64,000 nt of DNA from Novosphingobium sediminicola (GTDB lineage: Bacteria > Pseudomonadota > Alphaproteobacteria > Sphingomonadales > Sphingomonadaceae), in the NCBI RefSeq assembly GCF_014196525.1, contig NZ_JACIDX010000001.1, positions 1-64,000 of the forward strand, in the 5' to 3' direction. The first letter of the stretch is position 1; the number at the start of each line of letters is the position of its first letter. This document shows positions 26,611 to 35,695 of the stretch, piece after piece. The notes under the pieces are model-generated. The model was not told the DNA's origin. It was given only the letters and a program-made list of their open reading frames with translations, and ran no database searches. The position numbers and the translations under genes are program-made.

Positions 26611-26848
26611 TGCCTCCGGCGGGCAAAGGGTCTCGACCCTTTGCAATCCCATTAATGGGGTGGTGCTTGATTGGTGACGTGATGTTTAGGGCTGGGGTTT
26701 GCAAGCCTGCGGCGCGGTGAAGTGACGCCAAAAGCGCCGCAGGCTTTACCATTCCAACGCTGCAAATTTCACCCTCGGCCAAACCCGAAACGCAACATAG
26801 ACAGTAACGGGATTGCAAAGGGTCGAGACCCTTTGCCCGCCGGAGGCA
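26611..26848. repeat. Fold-back repeat element: 40-bp inverted repeats around a central hairpin
   Basis: Two 40-base arms (26611-26650 and 26809-26848) are perfect inverted copies. Each arm itself contains a 9-bp hairpin (GCAAAGGGT/ACCCTTTGC, loop CTCG). The 158-base interior carries a further 13-bp perfect hairpin (26703-26715 with 26734-26746). The whole element sits between the convergent yhhQ and pspC genes and carries no gene that I can support. The structure resembles REP/BIME or MITE-type non-autonomous elements. Confidence 0.85.
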
Positions 26849-26860
26849 TCTTCCACCCCA

Positions 26861-27064
26861 TCAATCCGCAATCAACGCAATCGCCAGATAGACGAGAAAC
26901 AGCGACCCGAAGCCAAGGATCGCCCCCAACGCGAAAGCCACACGCACCAGCGTAACGTCGAGGCCGAAATAGGCCGAGATCCCCGAACAGACGCCGAAAA
27001 TCTTCTTGTTGCGGCGGTCGAGCATGAAGCCGTTGGTGGGGCGGATCGGATCGTAATTGTTCAT
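26861..27064 (-). CDS. PspC domain membrane protein
   Basis: This is a 67-residue protein consisting of one PspC domain. The LDRRNKKIFGVCSGISAYF segment (about 15-33) and the LVRVAFAL start of the hydrophobic helix (about 39-64) are typical. In enterobacteria PspC senses membrane stress and binds PspA; no psp partner is in this window, so this is a stand-alone copy. The ATG at 27064 gives the normal length. Confidence 0.88.
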   Translation of the reverse strand: MNNYDPIRPTNGFMLDRRNKKIFGVCSGISAYFGLDVTLVRVAFALGAILGFGSLFLVYLAIALIAD

Positions 27065-27255
27065 GGCTTTTCTCCTTGGCGCGGGGCTGGTCGGTTGCCG
27101 CGGCCTATGCCGGGTGAATTGCATGGCCCGTGCCAATTGGCGAAAACGCCCGAAATCCGCCCTTTACCCGAGATCCCACATGGCGCAAAATCCCAAGCCT
27201 TCGCATTTTTCACCAAGGCTGGCATGGCCCGCTCAATCCGGCTACAGCCCGGCCC

Positions 27256-28338
27256 ATGGCGCTTGATCGCATCCGTCTGGGCTGGTTCCGCAACCACCGC
27301 GCCACCGCGCTGGAGGGGACGGGCAAGTTCAACCTGTTGGTGGGCGAGAACGGGGCGGGCAAGACCAATATCCTTGAGGCCATCTCGCTGTTCGCGCCGG
27401 GGCGCGGCCTGCGCCGTGCGGCCCTGCCCGATATGGCGGGGCAGGCGGGCGATGGCGCCTTTGCGGTCTCGGCGGACCTGCTGCGCGATGGCGCGGGGGT
27501 GCGTCTGGGCACGGGCACCGCGCCGGATAAGCCGGGCCGCCGCATCGTGCGCGTCAATGGCGCGGATGCCAGCGCGCTTTCGCTGTCCGAATGGCTAGGC
27601 CTGTTCTGGCTGACCCCGGCGATGGACCGGTTGTTTATGGATTCACCGGGCGGGCGGCGGCGCTTTGTTGACCGTCTGGCGCTGGCGCTGGACCCGGCCC
27701 ATGCCGCCCATGCCGCGCGCACCGAGGCCGCGATCCGCGAGCGCAACCGCCTGCTCTCCGCCCCGCAGGAGCCTGATGCGCGCTGGCTCGACGCGATCGA
27801 GGCGCAGATTGCCGAGGCGGGCGGGGCATTGGCGTCCGGGCGGGCGCGGTTGATCGAGGCGCTTAATGCCAAGCTCGAAACGCTGCCCCCCTCGCCCTTT
27901 GCGCGCCCCGCGCTCACCTATCAGGCAGGCGGGCCGATTGACGTGGGCGGGTTGGCGCAGGCGCTGCGCGATCATCGCCGCCGCGACCGCGCGGCCCAGC
28001 GCACATTGACCGGGCCGCATCGCGATGATCTGGGCGTGACCATGGCTGCCAAAAATCAGGCCGCCGCCGAATGTTCAACCGGCGAGCAAAAGGCGATGCT
28101 GATCGCCATTACGCTGGCCCATGCGGATCTGTCGGGCGATGCGGATCGCCCGCGCCTGCTGCTGCTGGATGAGGTCGCCGCCCATCTCGACCCGATCCGG
28201 CGGGGCGCTTTGTTTGAAAGACTGGAGGCGGGTGCGGCGCAGGTGTGGATGACGGGAACCGAACTGGCGCCCTTTGACGCGCTGAACGGCAAGGCGGCGC
28301 AATGGCACGTGGCTGAGGGCAGCGTCAGAAAAGAATAG
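27256..28338 (+). CDS. recF: DNA replication and repair protein RecF
   Basis: This is a 360-residue SMC-like ATPase that loads RecA at single-strand gaps with RecO and RecR. It has Walker A GENGAGKTN near 30-38, the ABC signature-like STGEQKAML near 275, and Walker B LLLLDEVAAHLD near 303. It is near full length. It stands alone, away from dnaA/dnaN/gyrB, and is convergent with fabG. Confidence 0.95.
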   Translation: MALDRIRLGWFRNHRATALEGTGKFNLLVGENGAGKTNILEAISLFAPGRGLRRAALPDMAGQAGDGAFAVSADLLRDGAGVRLGTGTAPDKPGRRIVRVNGADASALSLSEWLGLFWLTPAMDRLFMDSPGGRRRFVDRLALALDPAHAAHAARTEAAIRERNRLLSAPQEPDARWLDAIEAQIAEAGGALASGRARLIEALNAKLETLPPSPFARPALTYQAGGPIDVGGLAQALRDHRRRDRAAQRTLTGPHRDDLGVTMAAKNQAAAECSTGEQKAMLIAITLAHADLSGDADRPRLLLLDEVAAHLDPIRRGALFERLEAGAAQVWMTGTELAPFDALNGKAAQWHVAEGSVRKE

Positions 28339-28364
28339 GGCGGAGCGTCTGAAACGCCCCGCCC
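28338..28364. terminator. Possible bidirectional hairpin between recF and fabG
   Basis: The arms GGGCG..GCGT and ACGC..CGCCC pair around a CTGAA loop with a 2x2 internal mismatch. There is no good T run, so its efficiency is doubtful. Confidence 0.4.
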
Positions 28365-28371
28365 CGCATAA

Positions 28372-29124
28372 TCAGGCAAACATCGCCATACCGCCATTCA
28401 CATGCAGCGTCTGGCCGGTGACATAGCCCGCTTCCTTGGACGCAAGGAAGGCAACCGCTGCGCCAATATCCTGCCCTTCGCCCATACGGCCCATCGGAAT
28501 GCGGCCGTTCAGCACGTCCTTCTGCGCATCGGGCAGCACATCGGTCATCGCCGTGCGGATGAAGCCGGGAGCCACGCAATTGACCGTCACATTGCGGCTC
28601 GCCAGTTCCTGCGCGAGGCTCTTGGACGCGCCGACAAGGCCAGCCTTGGCGGCGGCATAGTTGATCTGGCCCGGATTGCCCGTGGCGCCCACAACGCTGG
28701 TGATGTTGATGATGCGGCCAAAGCGGGCCTTCATCATCGGCTTGGCGGCGGCCCGCATCAGGCGGAAGGCGCCTTCAAGGTTGATGCGGATGACGGCATC
28801 CCATTCATCATCCTTCATGCGCATGGCGAGGTTATCGCGCGTGATCCCGGCATTGTTGACCAGAATGTCGAGCTTGCCCAAACCGGCGACAGCGGCGGGG
28901 ATCAGCCCTTCCACGCTGTCCTTGTCCGACAGATCGGCCACCACACAAATGTGATCGGCTGAAGAGCCTTTGGCCAGTTCCGCCGCAAAGGCTTCCAGCT
29001 TGGCCTGATTGCTGCCCGACAGCGCCAGACGCGCGCCCTGCCCGGCCAAAGCCTTCGCCACCGAAGAACCGATGCCACCGCTCGCGCCCGTCACCAGCGC
29101 GGTCATACCCGTCAGATCAAACAT
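28372..29124 (-). CDS. fabG: 3-oxoacyl-[ACP] reductase FabG
   Basis: This is a 250-residue short-chain dehydrogenase that reduces 3-oxoacyl-ACP with NADPH in fatty-acid elongation. It shows the TGASGGIG nucleotide motif at about 12-19, NNAGIT near 90, catalytic Ser in NITSVVG near 142, and YAAAKAG near 155-161. It starts three bases after fabD, so the two form an operon. The adjoining malonyl transferase makes the fatty-acid role secure against other short-chain dehydrogenases. Confidence 0.95.
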   Translation of the reverse strand: MFDLTGMTALVTGASGGIGSSVAKALAGQGARLALSGSNQAKLEAFAAELAKGSSADHICVVADLSDKDSVEGLIPAAVAGLGKLDILVNNAGITRDNLAMRMKDDEWDAVIRINLEGAFRLMRAAAKPMMKARFGRIINITSVVGATGNPGQINYAAAKAGLVGASKSLAQELASRNVTVNCVAPGFIRTAMTDVLPDAQKDVLNGRIPMGRMGEGQDIGAAVAFLASKEAGYVTGQTLHVNGGMAMFA

Positions 29125-29127
29125 CGC

Positions 29128-30063
29128 TTAAATCTCCTTCAGCAGCGCTTCGATGTCGGCCATCGTCACCACGCTGGTAATCTTTACGTCCTTGATGGTG
29201 CGGCCAATCATCGGCCCCAGCACCTTGCCGCCCAGTTCGACGAATTCGGAAACGCCTGCCGCCTGCATGGCGATTACGCTTTCGCGCCAGCGCACACGGC
29301 CGCAGACCTGTTCGACCAGCAGCTTTTGCACCAGCGCCGGATCGGTCACGACATCGGCGGTCACATTTGCAAACAGCGCGACCGAGAGCGCGCCCGGCGC
29401 AGTCCGGGCCAAGGCCTCGGCCATCGCGTCAGCAGCAGGCTGCATCAGCGGGCAATGGAAAGGCGCCGACACCGGCAGCGCCACGCCGCGCTTGATGCCA
29501 TGTTCTTTCACCAGCGCAATGGCGCGGTCAATCGCGCCCTTGTGGCCGGAAAGGACGACCTGACCCGGATCATTGTCATTGGCCACGGTGCAGACTTCGC
29601 CCTCAGCCGCCGCCGCCGCCAGAGCGGACGCCTTTTCAATATCCGCACCCAGCAGAGCCGCCATCGCGCCCACGCCCACCGGCACCGCCGCCTGCATCGA
29701 TTGCCCGCGCAGTTTCAGCAAGCGCGCCGTATCGGCCAGCGAGAACGCCCCCGCCGCGCACAGCGCCGTATATTCGCCAAGCGAATGACCCGCGACGAAA
29801 TCGGCCTTGTCGGCCAGACGGATGCCGCCCTCGGCCTCCAGCACGCGCAAGGTGGCAATCGCATTGGCCATGATCGCGGGCTGCGCGTTCTCGGTCAGCG
29901 TCAGCGCGTCTTCCGGCCCTTCGGCCATGATCGCGGAGAGCTTCTGGCCCAGCGCGTCATCGACCTCTTCGAACACTTCGCGGGCCACGGCGCTGGCCGC
30001 TGCCAGTTCGACGCCCATACCAACCTTCTGGCTGCCCTGACCCGGAAAAACGAAAGCCCGCAT
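29128..30063 (-). CDS. fabD: Malonyl-CoA:ACP transacylase FabD
   Basis: This is a 311-residue enzyme that loads malonate onto acyl carrier protein. The N-terminal FPGQGSQ motif (about 5-11), the nucleophile Ser in AGHSLGEYTALCAAGA near residue 92, and the His in SAPFHCPLM near residue 200 are all present. It is upstream of fabG in the same operon; acpP and fabF are not in the window. Confidence 0.95.
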   Translation of the reverse strand: MRAFVFPGQGSQKVGMGVELAAASAVAREVFEEVDDALGQKLSAIMAEGPEDALTLTENAQPAIMANAIATLRVLEAEGGIRLADKADFVAGHSLGEYTALCAAGAFSLADTARLLKLRGQSMQAAVPVGVGAMAALLGADIEKASALAAAAAEGEVCTVANDNDPGQVVLSGHKGAIDRAIALVKEHGIKRGVALPVSAPFHCPLMQPAADAMAEALARTAPGALSVALFANVTADVVTDPALVQKLLVEQVCGRVRWRESVIAMQAAGVSEFVELGGKVLGPMIGRTIKDVKITSVVTMADIEALLKEI

Positions 30064-30101
30064 TGCGCGATAATCCCTGATAAATGCAAAGTGGGCGCGG
30101 G

Positions 30102-30929
30102 TTATTGCGGATGAGCGCCAGAAGCAAGGCCAAACGGAACGATGCGATTATCCGCATCATGGCCGATATCGGCCCCGCCCAGAAAGGGAATGGCATGGCG
30201 CGCGCACCAGTCGGCCACGATTTCCGAGGCCTCGGCGCCAAAGGGCCGGTCATTGTCGGGCACATCCGACACCCGCCCCAGCCGGACCCCGGCCACGCCC
30301 CCCAGATGGGCCGACACATGAAACATCAGCCGGTCAATGGCATAGAGATACTCGCTGACCTCCTCGATCATCACCACATGGCCCGCCAGCCCCGGCATGA
30401 TCGGCGTCCCCGCCAGCATGGCCAGCGTGGTCAGGTTAAACGCCACCACCGGATGCTTCTCCCCGGCCAGCGAGGGTTCGAGGCCCTGCTTCTCTCCGGC
30501 GAAAAAGCTCAGCGCGCGGCGCAGCGCGGCCTCTCCGCCAATACGGCGGCCATCGGCCACCATCGGCCCGTGGCACGCCACCCCCACCCGCGCGCGATAG
30601 AGCGCTCCCAGCAGATAGCCCATGTCCGAATAGCCCATATAGCGCTTATGCGCCGCTGCCGCGCTCAATTGCGTCACCGCGCTTTGGGCAATGCGGTTGC
30701 TGCCATAGCCGCCGCGCGCGAACCAGACCGCATCGAACCCCGGATCATTCGCGCAATCGAGGAAAGCGGCAAGGCGCGTGGCATCATCCCCCGCGAAATG
30801 GCCCGCCGAGGCGAAACATTGCGGGTGGACATGCACGCGCACCCCATAATCGCCCGCGATGGCTTCGACGAGGGCGGCATCCTCGGGCGTGATCGGGCAA
30901 GCGGGAGCGCAAATGGCAATTCGGGTCAT
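30102..30929 (-). CDS. ldcA: LD-carboxypeptidase (S66 family, muramoyltetrapeptide carboxypeptidase)
   Basis: This is a 275-residue cytosolic serine peptidase that removes the terminal D-Ala from recycled murein tetrapeptides. The family motif ARGGYGSNR is at 71-79, nucleophile Ser101 is in GYSDMGY, Glu is in the MIEEVSEY region near 192, and His is in GGADIGHDADNR near 260, consistent with the Ser-Glu-His triad. I chose ATG at 30929; ATG at 30941 is possible. It is divergent from the mpl-like gene, and the two steps are consecutive in peptidoglycan recycling. Confidence 0.88.
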   Translation of the reverse strand: MTRIAICAPACPITPEDAALVEAIAGDYGVRVHVHPQCFASAGHFAGDDATRLAAFLDCANDPGFDAVWFARGGYGSNRIAQSAVTQLSAAAAHKRYMGYSDMGYLLGALYRARVGVACHGPMVADGRRIGGEAALRRALSFFAGEKQGLEPSLAGEKHPVVAFNLTTLAMLAGTPIMPGLAGHVVMIEEVSEYLYAIDRLMFHVSAHLGGVAGVRLGRVSDVPDNDRPFGAEASEIVADWCARHAIPFLGGADIGHDADNRIVPFGLASGAHPQ

Positions 30930-31043
30930 AGAGCGAGGCATAAAGCATCGCGCAAAAAAGTGGGAACCGGTTTTTTGCTTTTCGCGATGCGGTGAACCAA
31001 GACGCCGGTTGCTTCTGTTCGCGCCACATCCTAACCCGCGCGG

Positions 31044-32450
31044 ATGGACAAAGACGCGCTCATTTCGACCCCGTGGTTTTTCTGTGGCATTGGCGGATCG
31101 GGCATGTTGCCGCTGGCGCTGATCCTGCGGGGCATGGGGGCGCAGGTGGCCGGATCGGACCGCAGCCGGGATCAGGGGCGCACGCCGGAAAAATTCGCAT
31201 GGCTGGAAAGCCTTGGGTTTGAATTGTTCCCTCAGGACGGCAGCGGGATGAGCGATGGGGCGCAGATCCTTGTCGCCAGCGCGGCGGTGGAGGATAGCGT
31301 GCCGGAGGTCGTGCGTGCGCGCGAATTAGGCTGTGCGCGGATGAGCCGGGCCGAGCTGCTGTCCACCCTGTTCAACGCCGCCCCCGCACGCATTGCGATT
31401 GGCGGCACCAGCGGCAAATCGACCGTCACCGGCATGGCGGGCTGGATCATGACGCAGGCGGCATGCGATCCCACGATCATGAACGGCGCGGTGATGAAGA
31501 ATTTCGTCGCCCCCGATGCGCCCTTTGCCAGCGCGCGGGTGGGCACGGGCGGCGTCTTCGTGTCCGAGGTGGACGAGAGCGATGGTTCGATCGCGCTCTA
31601 TAATACCACCGTTGCGGTGCTCAACAATGTCAGCCTCGATCACAAGAGTCTGGAGGAATTGCGCGAATTGTTTGGCGATTTTCTGGCCCGAGCCGATGTG
31701 GCCGCGGTCAATATTGACGATGCGGAAAGCGCGGCCCTGATTGGGCGGGCGCGGCGGGTGGTGACATTTGGACTGGACAGCGAGCAGGCCGATATTGGCA
31801 TCGTGGCCGGATCGATTGTGGAAACACCCACGACCATTGCCGCTACGTTGATCGACCGGCGCGATGGGGCGACCTATGGGCTGACGCTGCGCGTGCCGGG
31901 GCGGCATAATCTGGCCAATGCGCTGGCGGCGCTGGCGGCGGCGGATGCGGCGGGCGTGGCGCTGACGCAGGGTGTGGCAGCCATCGAGAGCTTCACCGGC
32001 CTTGCGCGGCGCTTCGACATTGTCGGCACCAGCGCGGGCGGGATCACCGTGATCGACGATTTCGGCCACAACCCCGACAAGGTGAGCGCCACGCTGCACA
32101 CGTTGAAAGCTCATCCGGGACGAATTCTGGCGTTTTTCCAGCCACATGGCTATGGCCCGCTGCGCCAGATGGGGCATGAACTGGCACAGACCTTTGCGCG
32201 CCTGCTGGCAGGTGAAGATCAGGTGATCCTGTGCGATCCGGTCTATTTCGGCGGGACGGTGGACCGCACACAAGGTTCGCAGCGGATCGTCGATCTGATC
32301 GGGGATCGGGCGCGCTATATTCCCGCGCGCGATGATGTGGCGGCCTATCTGGCGCAGGAGGCCCGCCCCGGCGACCGTATCGTAGTGATGGGTGCGCGCG
32401 ACGATACGCTCACTCTGTTTGCCAAAAACCTGCTGGAACAGATTAGATAA
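31044..32450 (+). CDS. mpl: Mur ligase, probably UDP-MurNAc:tripeptide ligase (Mpl)
   Basis: This is a 468-residue ATP-dependent Mur-family ligase. The N-terminal domain begins with FCGIGGSGMLPLA, the P-loop GGTSGKST is near 117, a SEVDESDGS motif is near 170, and DDFGHNPDKV is near 340. Pairing with ldcA, and Mpl's known use of LdcA-made tripeptide, favour Mpl over MurC, which would sit in the division cluster. The assignment to Mpl rather than another MurC-like ligase is inference. Confidence 0.75.
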   Translation: MDKDALISTPWFFCGIGGSGMLPLALILRGMGAQVAGSDRSRDQGRTPEKFAWLESLGFELFPQDGSGMSDGAQILVASAAVEDSVPEVVRARELGCARMSRAELLSTLFNAAPARIAIGGTSGKSTVTGMAGWIMTQAACDPTIMNGAVMKNFVAPDAPFASARVGTGGVFVSEVDESDGSIALYNTTVAVLNNVSLDHKSLEELRELFGDFLARADVAAVNIDDAESAALIGRARRVVTFGLDSEQADIGIVAGSIVETPTTIAATLIDRRDGATYGLTLRVPGRHNLANALAALAAADAAGVALTQGVAAIESFTGLARRFDIVGTSAGGITVIDDFGHNPDKVSATLHTLKAHPGRILAFFQPHGYGPLRQMGHELAQTFARLLAGEDQVILCDPVYFGGTVDRTQGSQRIVDLIGDRARYIPARDDVAAYLAQEARPGDRIVVMGARDDTLTLFAKNLLEQIR

Positions 32451-32458
32451 GACGCAAA

Positions 32459-32491
32459 AAGGGGCGCGGGGGGAGAAAGCCCACGCCCCTT
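32459..32491 (-). terminator. Intrinsic terminator of the FIST-like gene
   Basis: AAGGGGCG (32459-32466) pairs with CGCCCCTT (32484-32491). On the minus strand it is followed by five T, so it serves the gene at 32512-33540; it may also slow transcripts from mpl. Confidence 0.75.
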
Positions 32492-32511
32492 CTCGCATCA
32501 AACGCAGGGCT

Positions 32512-33540
32512 TCAGATGACGCGCACCTGCACCAGCGTCTGATTGACCAATTGATAGGCGATTTCGCCAAAGGTGACAGGACCGGCCACGCCGCCCACCG
32601 TCTTGCCTTCCAAACCGCCGAACAGATAGTTCAGGATGCAATTGCACGACCACATCGCGCCATCATGGTCATGGGCGGCAAATTGCGCGGCAAAGGCGGA
32701 AGGATAATCCTCCACCGGAGCGGCAAAGGCGTAGTCGATGCCGGGAAACACTGGAGCATAGAGATCCACCGTGGTTTCCCCCACGGCGCGCAATGAAGCG
32801 TTGATCCGCGCGCCCGAATAATCGCCCACCAGCGGCAATTGCCCACCTTCGACCCCCCGCTCGCGGATATAATCGGCAAACAGGCGCTTTTGCCCGTTCA
32901 CAATCACATCGCGCGGCGAAAAGCTGGCTTCTTCAAAGCGCAGCGTGTCCACGCCATCGGCGGAAAAGATGTTCACGATCTCTACGATCGGCATCATGCC
33001 CTCGGGCAGATGGATTTGCAGCACCGCCGCGCCATCGCTCAGCGCGCCGCTGCCCGAACCGTCATAGACATAGGCGGACGAACCTTCCTCGCCCAGATCG
33101 AAGCCCGCGATCCAGCCCACCGTGGGCTTGAGGAAGGCCAGCGGATATTGGCCCGCCTCTTTGGCGAAACGCTGATGGGCCTGCGACTGAAACGGCAGGA
33201 TGGCCAGAGCAAAACCATGCTCGGGCGCTTCCTCGGTAATATCCTGAAGGGCATCGACGTCGTAATGATGCGAGGTGACCGCGCCGAGGCCCGAAAAATC
33301 GGTCACGAAAACGCGCGTGGCATCAATCATTTCGCCGCCCTCGGCGGTCAGGAAATAGGGCGTGGTGCCACCGATCCAGTTGCCTGCGGGCAATTGATCG
33401 AGCGCTTCCTTGCGCCCGGCAATGGCCAGCGGCGCGCCCGCGCGGATAAGAGCAATTGCATCGTCCAGCGCGACCAGCGCATTGATGCGCCCGGCCATCG
33501 CGCCAGCGAAGTCAGATGGAGCTAAGCTGTGCGATTTCAT
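32512..33540 (-). CDS. FIST-like sensory protein of unknown function
   Basis: This is a 342-residue soluble protein. I recognise no catalytic motif. Its C-terminus (about 300-338; CNCILNYLFGG, then TFGEIAYQLVNQTL) resembles the end of FIST_C domains, which are small-molecule input modules linked to chemoreceptors and other signalling proteins. A Cys pair (CNC) near residue 298 could bind metal. A GAGGAC site precedes the ATG. It lies beside the globin chemoreceptor at 33995, so a role in the same sensory circuit is plausible. Confidence 0.6.
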   Translation of the reverse strand: MKSHSLAPSDFAGAMAGRINALVALDDAIALIRAGAPLAIAGRKEALDQLPAGNWIGGTTPYFLTAEGGEMIDATRVFVTDFSGLGAVTSHHYDVDALQDITEEAPEHGFALAILPFQSQAHQRFAKEAGQYPLAFLKPTVGWIAGFDLGEEGSSAYVYDGSGSGALSDGAAVLQIHLPEGMMPIVEIVNIFSADGVDTLRFEEASFSPRDVIVNGQKRLFADYIRERGVEGGQLPLVGDYSGARINASLRAVGETTVDLYAPVFPGIDYAFAAPVEDYPSAFAAQFAAHDHDGAMWSCNCILNYLFGGLEGKTVGGVAGPVTFGEIAYQLVNQTLVQVRVI

Positions 33541-33727
33541 TGGCCAGTCCTCTTTCCCATTTCACAAAGAAATCATAAACTTCATCAGCCTTTTGCGCAG
33601 GCGTGAGCTTGCTCATCTCCAGTCGCTGGCTGAGCATTTGTGCGCCAAGATTTGTAGTTCGCAGTTTTTTCAATCCACCATTGGCCAACTTTTGCCAGCA
33701 TGGCGCCGATTTGGATGGCAGGGCCAT
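33512..33727 (-). CDS. Hypothetical small protein
   Basis: This is a 71-residue protein with a hydrophilic helical C-terminus (about 40-68). The ATG at 33727 is preceded by AAGGGGA six bases upstream. It overlaps the start of the FIST-like gene by 29 bases, suggesting translational coupling. No family is recognised, and it could be spurious. Confidence 0.45.
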   Translation of the reverse strand: MALPSKSAPCWQKLANGGLKKLRTTNLGAQMLSQRLEMSKLTPAQKADEVYDFFVKWERGLANEIAQLSSI

Positions 33728-33931
33728 TAGGTTCCCCTTCGCAAGTCTGCACTCTTTGTCGCTGCGCCTGATTAACCCTTGGCTTTTTACATTCGGCTGA
33801 AAACGAACTCGGTATTCCATCGTATTTCGACGAGGGGCTAAATTTCACCGTTCTGGGCAATAACCCGTAAAACGCATCCAAAGATATTAAACGCCCTTAT
33901 TGTAAAGGATTTTCAATCCCGACCACCTTCT

Positions 33932-33974
33932 CGTTTAAAACGCTCTTCGCTTGGAAAAAAATTCGTTTAAAACG
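33932..33974. repeat. Paired CGTTTAAAACG dyads upstream of chemoreceptor
   Basis: The near-palindrome CGTTTAAAACG occurs at 33932-33942 and 33964-33974, 32 bases apart (three helical turns), with an A-rich tract between. The second copy ends 21 bases before the chemoreceptor start. It is a likely regulator or sigma-factor binding region. Confidence 0.45.
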
Positions 33975-33994
33975 ATTGACTGCAAGGAAAAGAC

Positions 33995-35596
33995 ATGAAC
34001 GCTTCCCGGTCAGACAAGCAGAAGAGCGGAACGGAAACACTCGAATTACGGGTACAGTTTTTTGAAGTTCGGCACGACGATTATCGCGCCTTTTCGCGTA
34101 TCGCCAAATCGCTGCGCAAATTCGCTCCTGCGGCGCTGGACCGCTTCTATGGCCGCGTGGCGCAAACCCCCGCCATCGCCAGCTTCTTTCCCACCAGCAC
34201 ATCGGCTCGCAGTGCGCGCGACAAACAATTTGCCCATTGGGTCGATCTGTTCGAAAAGAACACCGACGGGCTGTCCCAGTCCTATTTCCAGCGCGCCAGC
34301 CATATTGGCGACGTCCACGCCCGCATCGGGCTGGAGCCGACGTGGTATACCGGCGCCTATGCCACCATCCTTCAGGATGTGATCAAGGGCATGGTGGCCC
34401 AATCGCTGGCCGGGCGTCTGGGCGGACGGGCGATGGCGCAGGATATCGCGACGCTGGTAAAACTGGCGATCATGGACATGGACATCGCGCTGGGCGCCTA
34501 TTTCCGCGCCGAGGAAGCCAAACGCCAGAGCGTGGTCGCCAGCCTGTCCCACGCGCTGGAAGCCATGGCCAATGGCGATATGACTCATTCGCTGACCGAC
34601 CTGCCGCCCGGATATGCCAAGTTGCAGGCCGATTTCGAGGCCATGCGCCGCTCGGTAAACGCCGCGCTCAATGGCGTCACGGCGGCGGTCGAAACGATCA
34701 GCGCCGGTTCGGCCGAAATCCGCAGCGCGTCCGATAATCTTTCCACTCGCACCGAACATCAGGCCGCCACGCTGGAAGAAACCACCGCCGCGATGAACAG
34801 CCTGACCCATGGCATCAGCGATGCCGCACAGGGCGCAAGCCGGGTCGAGGCCAGCGTGTCCGAAGCGCAGGACGAGGCGCAAAAGGGCAGCGAAGTGGTG
34901 CGCGAGGCGGTGGATGCCATGGCCAGCATCGAAAGTTCGGCGCGAGAGATCACCCAGATCATCAATGTCATCGACGGCATCGCGTTTCAAACCAACCTGC
35001 TTGCCCTGAACGCAGGCGTCGAGGCCGCGCGCGCGGGCGATGCGGGCAAGGGTTTTGCCGTGGTCGCCAACGAAGTGCGCGCGCTGGCCCAGCGTAGCGC
35101 AGAGGCGGCCAAGGACATTCGCGGCCTGATCGGCACCAGCGTCGATCAGGTGACGCGCGGCGTTTCGCTGGTCGATCAATCGGGTCAGGCCTTCACCCGC
35201 ATCACCGGCAAAGTGGCCGACATCGCCAGCCTTGCCATCACCATCGCCAGCCTGAGCCGCGAACAGGCGGGCAATCTGGTGCAGATCAACGAATCTGTGG
35301 GCGACATCGACCGCAACACCCAGGCCAACGCGGCCATTGCCGAGGAAGCGACCGCCGCCGCGCGCAGCCTTGCCTCGCAGGCGCAGGAACTGGCCCAACT
35401 GGTCGCACGTTTCCGCATTGAACGGACGACGATCGGCAGCCCCGCCTCGCTGGCCAACCTGTCCCCCGCCCCGATGCCCCTACCCCGCGCCAAATCGCCG
35501 CCCAAACTGGTCCCGGTGCCGCGCAGCGAAGGCGCCCTTGCCGTCAAACCCTCGCCCGAACCGGCCGCCGAGGCCGACGACTGGGCCGAGTTTTAA
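33995..35596 (+). CDS. Soluble globin-coupled methyl-accepting chemotaxis protein
   Basis: This is a 533-residue HemAT-like aerotaxis receptor. An N-terminal protoglobin domain (about 15-170) carries the probable proximal haem ligand His108 in [11 protein letters not shown]. It is followed by a HAMP-like linker (about 175-230) and the MCP signalling domain (about 235-470; [19 protein letters not shown] is the hairpin region). No membrane segment exists, so it is cytoplasmic. The last five residues, DWAEF (529-533), fit the xWxxF tether that recruits CheR. AAGGA precedes the ATG. Confidence 0.9.
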   Translation: MNASRSDKQKSGTETLELRVQFFEVRHDDYRAFSRIAKSLRKFAPAALDRFYGRVAQTPAIASFFPTSTSARSARDKQFAHWVDLFEKNTDGLSQSYFQRASHIGDVHARIGLEPTWYTGAYATILQDVIKGMVAQSLAGRLGGRAMAQDIATLVKLAIMDMDIALGAYFRAEEAKRQSVVASLSHALEAMANGDMTHSLTDLPPGYAKLQADFEAMRRSVNAALNGVTAAVETISAGSAEIRSASDNLSTRTEHQAATLEETTAAMNSLTHGISDAAQGASRVEASVSEAQDEAQKGSEVVREAVDAMASIESSAREITQIINVIDGIAFQTNLLALNAGVEAARAGDAGKGFAVVANEVRALAQRSAEAAKDIRGLIGTSVDQVTRGVSLVDQSGQAFTRITGKVADIASLAITIASLSREQAGNLVQINESVGDIDRNTQANAAIAEEATAAARSLASQAQELAQLVARFRIERTTIGSPASLANLSPAPMPLPRAKSPPKLVPVPRSEGALAVKPSPEPAAEADDWAEF

Positions 35597-35695
35597 GCCC
35601 CACTCCGCACGGGCAAAAAATCATTTCGCGGATCTTAATTTCCCTCTCCAAGCCCCGTTTCTATCTGTGCCGAGAGGAAATGCCGGAGCCACGCC

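Noticed and set aside
26722..27060. Plus-strand open frames through the fold-back element and pspC
   Set aside because: They run across inverted repeats and antisense to a clear PspC gene, with no domain or start signal.
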